A DNA stretch of 64,000 bases from Pararhodobacter sp. (GCA_020832545.1 JAFIEK010000011.1:1-64000); one strand, 5' to 3'; positions 45,354-55,644 are shown, counted from the stretch's first letter. Made by a program: numbers and translations. The notes: generated from the letters alone by a model not told the origin.

Positions 45354-45839
45354 TCACGCCAGATGCTTGCGGAACGCCTCGATCACCTGCGCATAGATCG
45401 CCCGCTTGAACGGTACGATGGCGGCCAGCATATCGTCAGCGGCGATCCAGCGCCATTGTGAGAACTCGGGGTGTGGCTGCGCGAGGTCGATCTGCGCATC
45501 GTTGCCCTTGAAGCGCATCAGATACCAGCGCTGTTCCTGCCCCCGGTAGCGCCCCTTCCAGATCTTCGGAACCATTTCAAGCGGCAGTTCATAGGCCAGC
45601 GGCTGCGGGGTTTCGGCGATCACCTCGACCAGATCAGGGGTAACCCCGATCTCTTCGCCCAGTTCGCGCAGGGCCGCCGCGCGCGGGTCTTCACCCGGGT
45701 CGATCCCGCCCTGCGGCATCTGCCACGCGGGCGCTGCCGTATCGATCCGCTGGCCCGCAAAGATCAGTCCATCGCGGTTGATCAGCATCACGCCCACGCA
45801 GGGCCGATACGGCAGCGCGGCAATGTCCTCGGGTGACAT
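45354..45839 (-). CDS. rppH: RNA pyrophosphohydrolase (Nudix hydrolase)
   Basis: 161 residues. It removes pyrophosphate from the 5' end of triphosphorylated RNA, starting 5'-dependent decay. The Nudix box is [20 protein letters not shown] followed by IGV, and the RppH-type start [14 protein letters not shown] and the WQMPQGG strand are present. ATG 45839 overlaps the ctpA stop (TGATG). It is the last gene of the unit gpmI-envC-ctpA-rppH. Confidence 0.95.
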   Translation of the reverse strand: MSPEDIAALPYRPCVGVMLINRDGLIFAGQRIDTAAPAWQMPQGGIDPGEDPRAAALRELGEEIGVTPDLVEVIAETPQPLAYELPLEMVPKIWKGRYRGQEQRWYLMRFKGNDAQIDLAQPHPEFSQWRWIAADDMLAAIVPFKRAIYAQVIEAFRKHLA

Positions 45840-47170
45840 CAGCGCCCGTTCATCGCCGACAGGCCGCGCAGGATATCCAGCGCATAGGCCAGCTGGTAAT
45901 CCTCGGTGCGCAGCCGCGCCACCTCCTGGGCCGAGCGCTCTTCCTCTTCCATCATGCGCCGCTCGTCATCCGAAATGACCTCCTGCCCCAGCGCACCGCG
46001 CAGGCTGGATTCGGTGCGCGGCGGGCGGGCCGGGCTTTCCTCGGCGGCGCTTTCTTCGCGGCGGGGCTGGGCCACCACGATATCTGGCGACACGCCCAGC
46101 GCCTGAATCGACCGGCCCGAAGGCGTGTAATAAAGCGATGTCGTCAGCCGCATCGCACCATCACCGCGCAGCGGGATCAGCGACTGGACAGAGCCCTTGC
46201 CAAAGCTGCGCGTGCCCACGACCACCGCGCGGCGATGGTCCTGCAATGCGCCCGCGACAATCTCTGAAGCCGAGGCCGAGCCGCCATTGATCAGAACCAC
46301 CATCGGCCGCCCCTCGATCAGGTCGCCCGGAGTGGCGTTGTGGCGCTCGCCCTGCCCGTCTGCGCGCCCGCGGGTGGATACAATCTCACCGCGGTCAAGA
46401 AAGGCGTCCGACACCCGGATCGCCTGCATCAGCAAGCCGCCGGGGTTGTTGCGCATGTCCAGCACCACACCGCGCAGGTTATCCACCCCGCCCAGATCTT
46501 CGATCGCTTCTTCCAGACCGGAGCGCAGGTTATCAAAGGTCTGCTCGTTGAAGGTGGTCACCCGCAGGACCACGATGTTCCCCTCAGTCCGGATGCGCAC
46601 GGCCTGAATGCGGATGGTGTCGCGAATGATCGACAGATCAAAGGGCTCGTTCACGCCTTCGCGAAGAATTGTGATGATGATTTCCGAGCCCACGGGGCCG
46701 CGCATCAGATCCACCGCTTGTGGCAGTGTCAGGCCCATCAGCGACTCGCCATCGACATGGGTGATCAGGTCGCCCGGCTCTACGCCCGCATGATAGGCGG
46801 GCGTGTCATCGATGGGGGCAATGACCTGCACCATGCCGTCTTGTTGCGAAATCTCGATCCCCAGACCGCCGAACGCACCGCGCGTCTGCACGCGCATGTC
46901 CTCATAATCATCGGGCGCGAGGTAGCTGGAATGCGGATCAAGCGAGGACAGCATGCCATTGATCGCGGCCTGAATCAGTTCGCCGGTATCCACCTCGTTG
47001 ACATATTGCGCACGGATGCGCTCGAACACATCGCCGAACAGGTCGAGCTGCTGATAGACCGCCTGATTGCGGCTTTGTTCCTGCGCTATCAGGGGGCCGG
47101 CTACCTGCGTGGTGATCAACACCCCGCCCAGAATGCCCGCCATTGCCGCCAAAAGGTATTTTCTCATCAT
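45839..47170 (-). CDS. ctpA: C-terminal processing peptidase (S41 family)
   Basis: About 443 residues. An N-terminal signal/anchor ([18 protein letters not shown]) puts it in the periplasm. A PDZ domain ([19 protein letters not shown], near 95) precedes the catalytic domain: Ser in [15 protein letters not shown] (near 305) and Lys in RSFGKGSVQ (near 330) form the Ser/Lys dyad. Family members process or degrade cell-wall hydrolases and other periplasmic proteins. Start is ambiguous (GTG 47185, ATG 47170 or ATG 47167), with GGGA before the two ATGs. It lies downstream of envC, a murein hydrolase activator, which fits a wall-related role. Confidence 0.95.
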   Translation of the reverse strand: MMRKYLLAAMAGILGGVLITTQVAGPLIAQEQSRNQAVYQQLDLFGDVFERIRAQYVNEVDTGELIQAAINGMLSSLDPHSSYLAPDDYEDMRVQTRGAFGGLGIEISQQDGMVQVIAPIDDTPAYHAGVEPGDLITHVDGESLMGLTLPQAVDLMRGPVGSEIIITILREGVNEPFDLSIIRDTIRIQAVRIRTEGNIVVLRVTTFNEQTFDNLRSGLEEAIEDLGGVDNLRGVVLDMRNNPGGLLMQAIRVSDAFLDRGEIVSTRGRADGQGERHNATPGDLIEGRPMVVLINGGSASASEIVAGALQDHRRAVVVGTRSFGKGSVQSLIPLRGDGAMRLTTSLYYTPSGRSIQALGVSPDIVVAQPRREESAAEESPARPPRTESSLRGALGQEVISDDERRMMEEEERSAQEVARLRTEDYQLAYALDILRGLSAMNGR

Positions 47171-47228
47171 CACATCCCGTTTCACTGCGCCTGACCGAAT
47201 ATCCGCCCCCGGGTATCGATGCGCGCGT

Positions 47229-48359
47229 CTATTGTGTCTGCCCAGTCAAATCGAACCAGACTTCTGGGTCAATGGCCTGCCCGTTATCCCTGATCTCCAG
47301 ATACAGGGTTTCGCTGCGCCCCGCCACCGAGGCACTGGCAAGGAATTCGGCTTCCGTGGGCAACGCGCCGGGCATCAGCCCCATCGGATCGCCCTGCGTC
47401 ACCACATCGCCCACCCTAGGATAGACCAGATCGAGCCCCGCCAGCACCACTAGATAGCCCTCGCCGGGTTCAAGCAAGATCACATTTCCGTAGTCCAGCA
47501 ATGGCCCGCGGTAACGGATGGTCCCGGCCCAGGGCGCAGTGACCAGTGCGCCCGGCTCAGTGGCCAGCACCAGACCGGGCCGCGCCACGCCTGATGCATC
47601 CACCTCGCCTGCACGGCGCAGGATCGCGCCCTGAACCGGCATCGGCAGGCGGCCAAGCGCCTGTGTGAAGTCCGGCAACGGGTCAGACAGGTTGACGGGC
47701 GCGGCGGCAAGGCCGGTGGCCAGCGCCTCAAGCGTCTGGGCCGAGGCCAGAAGCGCCAGCATTGCATCTTCATCCTCGGCCATGCGCGGCGGTAGCTCGC
47801 GCCGGTCGGCCATGGCCTGGCTGAGGTCGGTGCGCGCCTCCTGAAGGCTGCGCAGTCCCATCGCCAGGGTCTCGGCCGCTGTTTCGCGCAACTGGCGCAG
47901 CGTCTGCATCTCACGCAGCAACGCACCGATCCGGTCTGCCTCGGCCTGCATGGCCGGGGCCAGATCGGCCAGCATCATGCCTGCGCGCGCCGTTCCCAGT
48001 GGGCCATCGGGGTGCAGCAGCAGCGCCGGGCCTTCCAGCCGCTCCACCGCCATCATCGCCGCCAGAAGGCGCGCGACCTGCTCGCTCTGCTGGTCAAACT
48101 GCCGCCGGATCGTCGCCTCGCGCAAGGCGGCCTCGCGCAGACCGGCGCGCAGGGCGGACAGGCCCACCTCATGAGCCTGAATGGTGCGGGTAAACGCCGT
48201 CACCTGATCGCGCGCGCCCCGCGCCTCTACCAGTTCGTCAATCGCCTCGACCAGCGCCAGCGCAGCGTCGCGGGCATTGTCTGCCGGGTCAGCGGAAAGC
48301 GGCTGGGCACACAGGCCCAGCGCCAGAACCGCCCCAAGAAGCCGCCGCGCCTGCATCAT
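47229..48359 (-). CDS. envC: Murein hydrolase activator EnvC-type protein
   Basis: 376 residues with a signal peptide (LLGAVLALGLCAQPLSA). A long N-terminal coiled-coil region (to about 190, with AEADRIGALLREMQTLRQLR) is followed by a C-terminal LytM/M23 domain (near 260-370: LVTAPWAGTIRYRGPLLDYG, VVLAGLDLVYPRVGDVV). The metal-binding H-x-H of true M23 peptidases is replaced by A-x-L-D, so it is a non-catalytic activator of amidases for daughter-cell separation. Its start overlaps the gpmI stop (ATGA). Confidence 0.92.
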   Translation of the reverse strand: MMQARRLLGAVLALGLCAQPLSADPADNARDAALALVEAIDELVEARGARDQVTAFTRTIQAHEVGLSALRAGLREAALREATIRRQFDQQSEQVARLLAAMMAVERLEGPALLLHPDGPLGTARAGMMLADLAPAMQAEADRIGALLREMQTLRQLRETAAETLAMGLRSLQEARTDLSQAMADRRELPPRMAEDEDAMLALLASAQTLEALATGLAAAPVNLSDPLPDFTQALGRLPMPVQGAILRRAGEVDASGVARPGLVLATEPGALVTAPWAGTIRYRGPLLDYGNVILLEPGEGYLVVLAGLDLVYPRVGDVVTQGDPMGLMPGALPTEAEFLASASVAGRSETLYLEIRDNGQAIDPEVWFDLTGQTQ

Positions 48360-49876
48360 GCTCCGGTCAGGTTGCGGCCCGTCATCTCGGGCGGAAGGTC
48401 AAGGCCCATCAGCGCCAGCAGCGTCGGCGCGACATCGGCCAGCCGGCCGTCAGCCAGCCGCGCACCCGCAGGCCCGCCGATCAGCGCCACAGGCACCGGG
48501 TTGGTGGTGTGCGCGGTATGCGGGCCGCCGGTTTGCGGATCAATCATCTGCTCGCAGTTGCCATGATCGGCGGTCAGCAACATCACCCCGCCCGCAGCCT
48601 TCAGCGCCTCAAGCACCCGGCCCAGCCCGGCATCCACCGATTCGACCGCCGTGATAGCTGCTGCAAGGTCACCGGTATGGCCCACCATGTCGGGGTTGGC
48701 GTAATTCACCACGATCAGGTCATACCCCTCGCCGATCGCCTGAACCAGCCGGTCAGTCACCTGCGCCGATGCCATCGCGGGCTCCAGATCATAGGTGGCC
48801 ACCTTGGGGCTGGATGGCATCTGCCGATCTTCGCCCGCCTCAGCCACCTCGCGCCCGCCGTTCAGAAAGAAGGTGACATGGGGGTATTTCTCGGTCTCGG
48901 CCAGCCGGAACTGGCGCAAACCATGCTGCGCCACCCAACTGCCCAGCGTGTTCTCGATGATCCGCTTCGGAAAGGCGGTGTGCATGAAGGCATTATGGGC
49001 GTCTGAGTATTCAACCATCCCCAGAAGCATCGCCCATTCCAGTTGATGCCCCCGGTCAAACCCGTGGAACGAGGCAGCGCCAATGGCCGCCATGATCTCA
49101 CGCGCGCGGTCGGCGCGGAAGTTCAGGCAAAAGAAACCGTCGCCGCCGCGTGCACCGGTATAATCACCGATCACCGTAGGCTGAATGAACTCATCGGTCT
49201 CACCGCGGCCATAGGCCAGCGCCACGGCGCTGGGCGCATCCGGCGCGGCCTCGCCATGGCCCCGGATCATGGCAGCATAGGCGCGCTCCACCCGCTCCCA
49301 GCGCGAATCACGGTCCAGCGCCCAGTAGCGCCCGATCACCGTGGCGATCCGCGCGCCCTTGGGCAGCCATGCCGCCAGATCGTCGATGAACCCGCGCGCC
49401 GAACTGGGTGCCACATCGCGCCCGTCGGTAACTGCGTGAATCGCCACCGGAATTCCCTCGCCCACCAGCGCCTCAACGGCGGCTTTCAGATGGGCGATAT
49501 GGCCATGAACCCCACCATCCGAGACCACGGCCATCAGATGCGCCGTGCCCTCGCTGTCATGCATCCGGTCAATGAACTCGCATAAGACAGGGTTGCGCGC
49601 GAAAGAGCCATCCTCCACCGCCAGATCAATCTGCCCAAGATCCATCGCCACCACCCGGCCCGCGCCGATATTGGTATGCCCCACCTCGGAATTGCCCATC
49701 TGCCCGGCAGGCAGGCCCACGTCATGGCCATGCGTGATCAGGGTGGCATGGGGACAACTGGCCATGATCGCATCATAATTCGGGGTTTGCGCCAGGGCGA
49801 TGGCATTGCCTTCGGATTTCGGGCTGATGCCCCAGCCATCAAGGATGCACAGCACGACGGGTCTGGGCTTGGTCAT
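48356..49876 (-). CDS. gpmI: 2,3-bisphosphoglycerate-independent phosphoglycerate mutase
   Basis: 506 residues. It interconverts 3- and 2-phosphoglycerate with two Mn ions. The alkaline-phosphatase-fold start VVLCILDGWGISPKSEGNA and the phosphorylated Ser63 in GQMGNSEVGHTNIG are diagnostic. Metal ligands are in LTADHGNCEQM and HLMAVVSDGGVHGH. It is the first gene of the unit with envC, ctpA and rppH, a linkage common in Rhodobacterales. A GC-rich hairpin lies in the 120-base gap upstream. Confidence 0.97.
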   Translation of the reverse strand: MTKPRPVVLCILDGWGISPKSEGNAIALAQTPNYDAIMASCPHATLITHGHDVGLPAGQMGNSEVGHTNIGAGRVVAMDLGQIDLAVEDGSFARNPVLCEFIDRMHDSEGTAHLMAVVSDGGVHGHIAHLKAAVEALVGEGIPVAIHAVTDGRDVAPSSARGFIDDLAAWLPKGARIATVIGRYWALDRDSRWERVERAYAAMIRGHGEAAPDAPSAVALAYGRGETDEFIQPTVIGDYTGARGGDGFFCLNFRADRAREIMAAIGAASFHGFDRGHQLEWAMLLGMVEYSDAHNAFMHTAFPKRIIENTLGSWVAQHGLRQFRLAETEKYPHVTFFLNGGREVAEAGEDRQMPSSPKVATYDLEPAMASAQVTDRLVQAIGEGYDLIVVNYANPDMVGHTGDLAAAITAVESVDAGLGRVLEALKAAGGVMLLTADHGNCEQMIDPQTGGPHTAHTTNPVPVALIGGPAGARLADGRLADVAPTLLALMGLDLPPEMTGRNLTGA

Positions 49877-49996
49877 TCGGGCCTCCGCTCTGGGGCCTAT
49901 CTATGCGTTGCACGCCGCCGGGGCAATGCCGCTGCCAACGCGGCGGGCCGGGCCGGCGCCGCGCCGGCAACTCCTTGCCCGGCGCTTTGGCGCGGC

Positions 49997-50428
49997 TCAG
50001 ACCAGATGGCGCGCCATCTTCTCGCGCACCGCGTCCGGCATAGGGGCCGAGCGGCGGGTTTTGGGGTCAAAAAAGACCTCCGTCAGCCCATAGGTGGCAT
50101 GAACCAAACCGGTTTCTGTATGGATCATCCGCAAATGGTGGGTGCAACTTTTGGTACCCAGCCGCTCAACCGCGCCATCTATCAGAAAGATGTCGCCCGC
50201 CGTCAGCTCTTGCAAAAAGTTGGTTTCGGCCTTTGCCGTGACGATATGCACGCCATGTTCCTGCAACACCTGCGCGATACCCACGCCCATAGCGGAATAA
50301 AGATGAAAGGTCGCATCATCGAAAAACGGCGCGTAGTGGCGAACGTTCATATGGCCGAAGATGTCATGATGCCACGGATGCACCACGCCGCGCAGCAGTT
50401 GAAGGCGGGGCTTTTCCTGTTCAGACAT
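49997..50428 (-). CDS. Acyl-CoA thioesterase (4HBT/YbgC-like hotdog fold)
   Basis: 143 residues. The hotdog-fold active-site segment HPWHHDIFGHMNVRHYAPFF (near 17-36) matches the 4-hydroxybenzoyl-CoA thioesterase family, in which the Asp-x-x-G-H-M/V-N motif carries the catalytic Asp. It hydrolyses acyl-CoA thioesters; the chain length cannot be read. It overlaps the upstream membrane-protein gene by 8 bases. Confidence 0.9.
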   Translation of the reverse strand: MSEQEKPRLQLLRGVVHPWHHDIFGHMNVRHYAPFFDDATFHLYSAMGVGIAQVLQEHGVHIVTAKAETNFLQELTAGDIFLIDGAVERLGTKSCTHHLRMIHTETGLVHATYGLTEVFFDPKTRRSAPMPDAVREKMARHLV

Positions 50429-51200
50429 TGAGCGCTCGCTTCTCTACATAATGGCCATAAATTGTGGTCAGCACGCTGACACCGACCAGCAACACCGCCC
50501 ACTGCACCAGAAAGGCCCAGACGAACGCCAGAAAGGTTGAGACATGGGCAAGCAGCGTGACCGGCAGATTGGCCAGCCAGACCGCCAGAAGCGACGCCAC
50601 CGCCAGCACAAGAAAGGCCGCACCGCTGGTGCCGGTTGCATACCAGGCCTCTTTCAGCGGCAGCCGCTGTTGCAACGCCGCCGAAGGCAGAATGGGCGAA
50701 ATGCGGTAGGAAAAATACGTGACCGGCAGCCAGAACACCGCAAACAGGATCGCCCCGCTGACAATCGCGCTGCCCGTCACGGGCGAGGTCATCAGTGGCG
50801 CGGCGATCAGACCCGCCAGAATGCCAAACGGAATGGCCACCACGATCAGCACCAGCACAAAGATGACGCCCCCCACAATATATGACCAGATCGCCTGGCC
50901 ATTGAAGGCGGGCAGCGCCGCCCCCGGCTCTTCCCCATGCAGAACGAACCGGTGCCAGGCCACGGCGATCCATAGGCTCGATACCACCTGTACCAGCACA
51001 ATCAGGCCTGCTGCGCCATAGGGGTAGGTGCCAGCCATCATCATCGCCGACATGTCTTCACCCAGATAGATGAACTGCACCCCCAGCAGGATCGCCAGCA
51101 CAAACTGCACCGCCATCAAGGCCGCCGAGATGCGCAGCGCCGCGCTCAGGTTGCTGGTCACCATGCCGATGGCATGAAGCAGGATTGACAGGCCCTTCAT
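50421..51200 (-). CDS. Polytopic membrane protein of unknown function
   Basis: 259 residues with about six hydrophobic helices (for example ALMAVQFVLAILLGVQFIYL, GLIVLVQVVSSLWIAVAW, YIVGGVIFVLVLIVVAIPFG, FLVLAVASLLAVWL). No motif of a transporter or enzyme family is seen. It has the look of DUF-type membrane proteins common in Rhodobacterales. Its C-terminus overlaps the thioesterase start by 8 bases, so the two are co-expressed. It is divergent from argG across 139 bases. Confidence 0.8.
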   Translation of the reverse strand: MKGLSILLHAIGMVTSNLSAALRISAALMAVQFVLAILLGVQFIYLGEDMSAMMMAGTYPYGAAGLIVLVQVVSSLWIAVAWHRFVLHGEEPGAALPAFNGQAIWSYIVGGVIFVLVLIVVAIPFGILAGLIAAPLMTSPVTGSAIVSGAILFAVFWLPVTYFSYRISPILPSAALQQRLPLKEAWYATGTSGAAFLVLAVASLLAVWLANLPVTLLAHVSTFLAFVWAFLVQWAVLLVGVSVLTTIYGHYVEKRALNV

Positions 51201-51339
51201 ACGTTCCCCCGCGATAAGATGCGTTCACAGGCGACAGTAGGGGTGTGCGGCAGCACCCTGTCAACCCCGCCGGCGGGTGTTGCGAAGGCGCTGCAAAGCG
51301 GATAGCGAGGGGCAAACCGTCAGCTTTGGAGTTTTCCCC

Positions 51340-52566
51340 ATGTCCGCGCCCAAGAAAGTTGTCCTGGCCTATTCCGGCGGGCTGGATACGTCGATCATTC
51401 TGAAATGGCTGCAAACCGAATATGGCTGCGAAGTGGTGACCTTCACCGCCGATCTGGGCCAGGGCGAAGAGCTGGACCCGGCGCGCAAGAAGGCCGAACT
51501 GCTGGGGATCAAGCCTGAGAACATCTATATCGAGGATGTCCGCGAAGAATTCGTGCGCGATTTCGTGTTCCCCATGTTCCGCGCCAATGCCTTGTATGAG
51601 GGGCTCTATCTGCTGGGCACCTCCATCGCGCGGCCCCTGATCTCCAAACGACTGGTCGAGATTGCGGCGGAAACCGGGGCCGATGCCGTGGCGCATGGCG
51701 CAACCGGCAAGGGCAATGATCAGGTGCGCTTTGAGCTTAGCGCCTATGCGCTCAACCCCGATATCAAGGTGATTGCGCCGTGGCGTGAATGGGACCTGTC
51801 CAGCCGCACCAAACTGCTGGAATTCGCCGAGGCGCATCAGATCCCCATTGCCAAGGACAAGCGCGGAGAGGCGCCGTTCAGCGTGGATGCGAACCTGTTG
51901 CATACCTCCAGCGAGGGCAAGGTGCTGGAAGATCCGGCCGTGGAAGCGCCTGATTTTGTGCTCCAGCGCTCGGTGCCTGTTGAACAGGCCCCTGATACGC
52001 CGGAAATGGTGGAAATCACCTTCGAGCGTGGCGATGCCGTTGCCATTGACGGCGAGGCGCTGTCGCCCGCCACCATCCTGACGCGGCTGAACGAGCTGGG
52101 CGGCAAGCACGGGATCGGCGTGCTGGATCTGGTGGAAAACCGCTTTGTCGGCATGAAATCACGCGGGGTCTATGAAACACCGGGCGGCACCATCCTGCTG
52201 GAGGCGCACCGGGGGATTGAGCAGATCACGCTGGATTCCGGCGCCGGGCATCTGAAGGATTCGATCATGCCGCGCTATGCCGAGCTGATCTATAACGGCT
52301 TCTGGTTCTCACCTGAGCGCGAGATGATGCAGGCGCTGATCGACAAGAGCCAGGAGCATGTTTCAGGCACGGTTCGGGTGAAGCTCTATAAGGGCGTGGC
52401 GCGGACGGTGGCGCGGTGGTCGGACCATTCGCTTTACTCTGAGGCGCATGTGACCTTTGAGGATGACGCGGGCGCCTATGACCAGAAAGACGCCGCCGGG
52501 TTCATCAAGCTCAACGCGCTGCGGCTGAAGCTGCTGGCCACGCGCAAGCGGCGGCTGGGCCTGTAG
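51340..52566 (+). CDS. argG: Argininosuccinate synthase
   Basis: 408 residues. It joins citrulline and aspartate with ATP to argininosuccinate in arginine synthesis. The ATP pyrophosphatase motif [15 protein letters not shown] (10-24), the [13 protein letters not shown] segment and the SLEGVSIYS-equivalent region ([17 protein letters not shown]) are in place. ATG 51340 has GGAG 9 bases upstream; the frame continues upstream to 51277 without family similarity. Confidence 0.97.
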   Translation: MSAPKKVVLAYSGGLDTSIILKWLQTEYGCEVVTFTADLGQGEELDPARKKAELLGIKPENIYIEDVREEFVRDFVFPMFRANALYEGLYLLGTSIARPLISKRLVEIAAETGADAVAHGATGKGNDQVRFELSAYALNPDIKVIAPWREWDLSSRTKLLEFAEAHQIPIAKDKRGEAPFSVDANLLHTSSEGKVLEDPAVEAPDFVLQRSVPVEQAPDTPEMVEITFERGDAVAIDGEALSPATILTRLNELGGKHGIGVLDLVENRFVGMKSRGVYETPGGTILLEAHRGIEQITLDSGAGHLKDSIMPRYAELIYNGFWFSPEREMMQALIDKSQEHVSGTVRVKLYKGVARTVARWSDHSLYSEAHVTFEDDAGAYDQKDAAGFIKLNALRLKLLATRKRRLGL

Positions 52567-52573
52567 CGGGCGG

Positions 52574-52593
52574 GGCCGGGGGATACCCCGGCC
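52574..52593 (+). terminator. Hairpin after argG
   Basis: Perfect 8-bp stem GGCCGGGG/CCCCGGCC with a GATA loop, 8 bases after the argG stop. No T run follows, so it may be an inefficient terminator or transcript-end structure. Confidence 0.5.
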
Positions 52594-52663
52594 TGATTGA
52601 CGCAACGGCGGGTTTGCCTTGGCGGTATTGCGGCGTTACGCAGGCCGCAAAGTTGGAGAGCCC

Positions 52664-52948
52664 ATGTCGCTGCCTGAGATCGCTGCGCGGATCAATCGCG
52701 CGTTGGAGAACAAGCCCTTTGAGGGCTCGCTGAAGTTCGATTGCGGGGATGCGGGCGTTCTGGTGCTGGCCGACAACCAAGCCACGCTGGACGACCGCGC
52801 CACGGATTGCACCATCGTGATGACCGAGGACAATCTGATCAAGCTGCTGACCGGCAAGCTGAACCCCATGACCGGGGTCATGACAGGTAAGCTGAAAGTG
52901 ACCGGCAACCCGGCTGTGGCGATGCGTTTTGCCAAGCTGATCGGCTGA
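52664..52948 (+). CDS. SCP2 sterol-binding domain protein
   Basis: 94 residues. The whole protein is one SCP2-type lipid-binding domain: ARINRALENKPFEGSLKFDC, TDCTIVMTEDNLIKLLTGKL, and the C-terminal GKLKVTGNPAVAMRFAKLIG strand-helix. These domains bind lipids or acyl-CoA in a hydrophobic tunnel. ATG 52664 has GGAG 6 bases upstream. The ligand is unknown. It follows argG in the same direction and is convergent with a small membrane protein gene. Confidence 0.92.
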   Translation: MSLPEIAARINRALENKPFEGSLKFDCGDAGVLVLADNQATLDDRATDCTIVMTEDNLIKLLTGKLNPMTGVMTGKLKVTGNPAVAMRFAKLIG

Positions 52949-52949
52949 G

Positions 52950-53069
52950 CTACCAAAGCACCGCGAAAGCGCCCAGCCACATCAGCGCCCCAAGCCCGGC
53001 ACCTATCATCACCCCTGCCCCGGCGGGAAGGCCCTGGCTATGACCGTTTCGTTTTTCCTGCGGCTGCAT
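52950..53069 (-). CDS. Small membrane protein, 39 residues
   Basis: A short frame with AGGA 6 bases before ATG 53069. It codes for a polar N-terminus (MQPQEKRNGHSQ) followed by one glycine-rich hydrophobic helix (VMIGAGLGALMWLGAFAVLW). It ends one base from the SCP2 stop on the other strand. Many alphaproteobacteria carry such single-helix proteins. The function is unknown. An earlier ATG at 53096 is also in frame. Confidence 0.5.
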   Translation of the reverse strand: MQPQEKRNGHSQGLPAGAGVMIGAGLGALMWLGAFAVLW

Positions 53070-53190
53070 CACAATTCCTGCTCGTTTCGCGATCATAGTT
53101 GCGTGAAGCCGTAAAGAAACCCTTAATCCGGGCGAGACTGTGGCGGATTCCGGTCCATAATCAGGAATGATATTGGACAGGAGGATTTCA

Positions 53191-53826
53191 ATGATGCAGC
53201 GCATACTGGCTTTGGCTCTGGCGCTTGGAACGGCGGCAACGGCAGCATCGGCACAACGGATCGAAACCGCGCTGGTCGCGGGTGGCTGTTTCTGGTGCGT
53301 GGAATCTGATTTCCGGCGAGTGGATGGCGTAAGCGATGTCACCGTGGGCTTTGCCGGAGGGACTGTTGAAAACCCGACCTACAATCAGGTCACTCGCGGC
53401 GGCACCGGTCATCTGGAAGTGGCATTGATCGAATTTGACGCCGAGACAATCAGCTATCCGCAGATCCTGCACATGTTCATGCGCTCGATCGACCCGCTGG
53501 ATGCAGGCGGGCAGTTCTGCGACCGGGGCGAGATCTACACGACAGCCATTTTCGCCACGCCGGAACAGCGCACTGCGGCACAGACCGCCATCGACGAGGC
53601 CACCACCGAGCTGGGTCAGCCGGTGGTGACGCCGGTGCGCGAGATCGCCCGTTTCTGGCCCGCTGAGGAATACCATCAGGGCTATGCCTACAGTTCTGAT
53701 CTGGTGCTGACCCGCTTTGGCCCGCTGACCCGCGCCGCCGCCTATGGTCGCTACCGCGAAGCCTGCGGACGGGATGCGCGGGTGCGGGATGTCTGGGGCG
53801 ATGATGCGCCCTTCATCAACCGATAG
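53191..53826 (+). CDS. msrA: Exported peptide-methionine (S)-S-oxide reductase
   Basis: About 211 residues. The signal peptide ([18 protein letters not shown]) is followed directly by the MsrA domain: GGCFWC with catalytic Cys33, [29 protein letters not shown]-like ([18 protein letters not shown]), and YHQGY. It repairs S-sulfoxide of methionine in periplasmic proteins. A GGAGG 4-5 bases before two consecutive ATGs (53191/53194) sets the start. Most MsrA proteins are cytoplasmic, so the signal peptide is notable. Confidence 0.93.
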   Translation: MMQRILALALALGTAATAASAQRIETALVAGGCFWCVESDFRRVDGVSDVTVGFAGGTVENPTYNQVTRGGTGHLEVALIEFDAETISYPQILHMFMRSIDPLDAGGQFCDRGEIYTTAIFATPEQRTAAQTAIDEATTELGQPVVTPVREIARFWPAEEYHQGYAYSSDLVLTRFGPLTRAAAYGRYREACGRDARVRDVWGDDAPFINR

Positions 53827-54053
53827 CACCCTGACGCAGGCGCGATCAGCGCGTGTGACCTGAAATCAACACCTGTTTCGAAACGGACCTCAAAGAGCCG
53901 GTTTCGTTTGGCGTTTCATGCCCTTACGCGGGCATAAGGAAAGCTGTTGGCAGCAAATTCGCCATATTCTGAAAAACGAAAACAATGCGCCGGGGCCGTC
54001 AGGAAGAGCCTGAGGTAAGAGCGCACGAAACCGAGTAGTTGGAGAAAGATTAA

Positions 54054-54662
54054 ATGTCCTCTGATCATGACGCCAAATTCGCCGGAAACACGATGTTCTG
54101 GATCCTTCTGGGCCCGCTTGCCGTGACGTTCATGCTGGCCATGAGGTTCCTGCTAAGCCCCTTGGCTGTCGCGCTCTTTGCGCTCGCCCATGGATTGGTG
54201 ATCTTTCTGGCCATCAACGCAATCGGCCCCGATGCCGTTGGCGCCATGATCGCATTCTTCTTTGCCCTGTGGGTATACAGCTATTTCCTGCTCGGCGGCT
54301 TTGACATGGTTATGGGCATATTCCAGTCTGTAGAAGACGGCGTTCTGATCTGGGCAATCAAGAATCTGGGCATTTTCGGCCAGATCTACTATTTTATTCA
54401 GCGCTTTCTGATCACGCTGTTGTTCCTGCCGCTGAACATCTACCAACTTGCCACAGATCACACGACCACGAATGCCGCGCTTGCATGGCTCTCGGTTCTG
54501 TTTCTGGTGCAGGCGATCATCCTTTGGGTATACCACACCCGCCACCATCTGGGCATCTTCCTTGACTTCTGGGGCCGCCCGCGCCCTGAGCTTCTGGAGA
54601 TCGACGGCGACCCTGACGCGGCGCTTGACCAGCTGCGCGAGCGCAAGAACGCAGAACAGTAA
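54054..54662 (+). CDS. Polytopic membrane protein of unknown function
   Basis: 202 residues with 4-5 hydrophobic helices (MFWILLGPLAVTFMLAMRFL, LAVALFALAHGLVIFLAINA, LPLNIYQLATD preceded by FLITLLF, and AWLSVLFLVQAIILWVYH). The C-terminal 45 residues are cytoplasmic and charged. No motif is recognised. ATG 54054 has GGAG 9 bases upstream. The 227-base gap before it holds an ATGCCC/GGGCAT hairpin (53918-53935) and other small inverted repeats but no gene. A strong terminator follows. Confidence 0.78.
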   Translation: MSSDHDAKFAGNTMFWILLGPLAVTFMLAMRFLLSPLAVALFALAHGLVIFLAINAIGPDAVGAMIAFFFALWVYSYFLLGGFDMVMGIFQSVEDGVLIWAIKNLGIFGQIYYFIQRFLITLLFLPLNIYQLATDHTTTNAALAWLSVLFLVQAIILWVYHTRHHLGIFLDFWGRPRPELLEIDGDPDAALDQLRERKNAEQ

Positions 54663-54670
54663 GACACAGG

Positions 54671-54708
54671 GAAAACGCGGCCTGCTTGATTGCGGGCCGC
54701 GTTTTCCT
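54671..54708. terminator. Strong bidirectional terminator
   Basis: A perfect 13-bp stem, GGAAAACGCGGCC (54671-54683) with GGCCGCGTTTTCC (54696-54708), and a 12-base loop. It lies between the convergent membrane-protein gene and rbsK. Confidence 0.8.
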
Positions 54709-54761
54709 ATTGGTCCTGTGCACAGCCGCCATAGCCCGCGAACAGGGGTTACTATGGCAAA

Positions 54762-55634
54762 TCAGGCGCGGCTCAAGAAATCTGCAACTTCTTCCTGTGT
54801 GGGCATCGCCTCTGCCGTGCCTTCCCGCGTGACCTGAAGTGCGGCGGCAGATGTTGCCTGACGCAGCGCCTGCTCAGGTGTCATGCCCTGATCGATGGCC
54901 GCAGCCAGCGTTCCGGTAAAGCAATCACCCGCGCCCGTGGTATCCACCGGCGTGACCTTGGGTGCGGGGGCGTGAAAGGTCGCCTCGGCGCTGGTCCAGT
55001 CTGCCCCATCCGCCCCGCGAGTAACGATCACCACCTGAACCGGCAAATTCGCCAGACTGGTGCCGGTTTCGGCCTCCAGCGCCGCAGCCTCTCCCGCGTT
55101 GACCAGAAGGTGTGTGATATGCGGCAAGAGGGCTTTCAACGGCTTCAGTTCGAACGGCGCGGCAGAATAGAACACCCGCATACCATGTTCGCGCGCCAGC
55201 TTCGCGGCCTCAACCTGAAGGTTGGTTTCATTCTGCAAGAGCAGGATATCCCCCGCCTGCCCCGCGCTCAGCGCCTGTTCAACCGCCTCCAGCGATTGCG
55301 CCCGGTTTGCCCCGGCATGGATGATGATGGCGTTCTCGCCGTCAGGATCAGTCGCAATGATGGCATGCCCGGTCAGATGGTCCACACGCGAGATGGTACC
55401 CATATCCAGCCCCAGTGCCGCCAGTTGCCCGGCTGCCCAGCCATCACCTGCGCCGATTGCACCAATATGCACCACCCGCGCCCCGGCCCGCAGCGCGGCG
55501 ACAGACTGATTTGCCCCTTTCCCGCCCAGACCTTTCATGTAGTCCAGCGCGGCCAGCGTCTCACCCGGGCGGGGCAGATGCGGCATGCGGTAGAAATGAT
55601 CAATGCTGATCGAGCCGAGGTTGAAAACCGTCAC
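54762..55634 (-). CDS. rbsK: Ribokinase-type sugar kinase (PfkB family)
   Basis: 290 residues. The N-terminal PfkB signature is GGKGANQSVAALRAGARV (near 37-54), and the C-terminal signature with catalytic Asp is in DTTGAGDCFTGTLAA (near 229). It phosphorylates ribose or a similar sugar. The family is broad, so adenosine or another sugar kinase is possible. It starts 10 bases after the maeB stop on the same strand, hence the two are probably co-transcribed. No ribose transporter is next to it. Confidence 0.88.
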   Translation of the reverse strand: MTVFNLGSISIDHFYRMPHLPRPGETLAALDYMKGLGGKGANQSVAALRAGARVVHIGAIGAGDGWAAGQLAALGLDMGTISRVDHLTGHAIIATDPDGENAIIIHAGANRAQSLEAVEQALSAGQAGDILLLQNETNLQVEAAKLAREHGMRVFYSAAPFELKPLKALLPHITHLLVNAGEAAALEAETGTSLANLPVQVVIVTRGADGADWTSAEATFHAPAPKVTPVDTTGAGDCFTGTLAAAIDQGMTPEQALRQATSAAALQVTREGTAEAMPTQEEVADFLSRA

Positions 55635-55644
55635 GCCGCCCCCT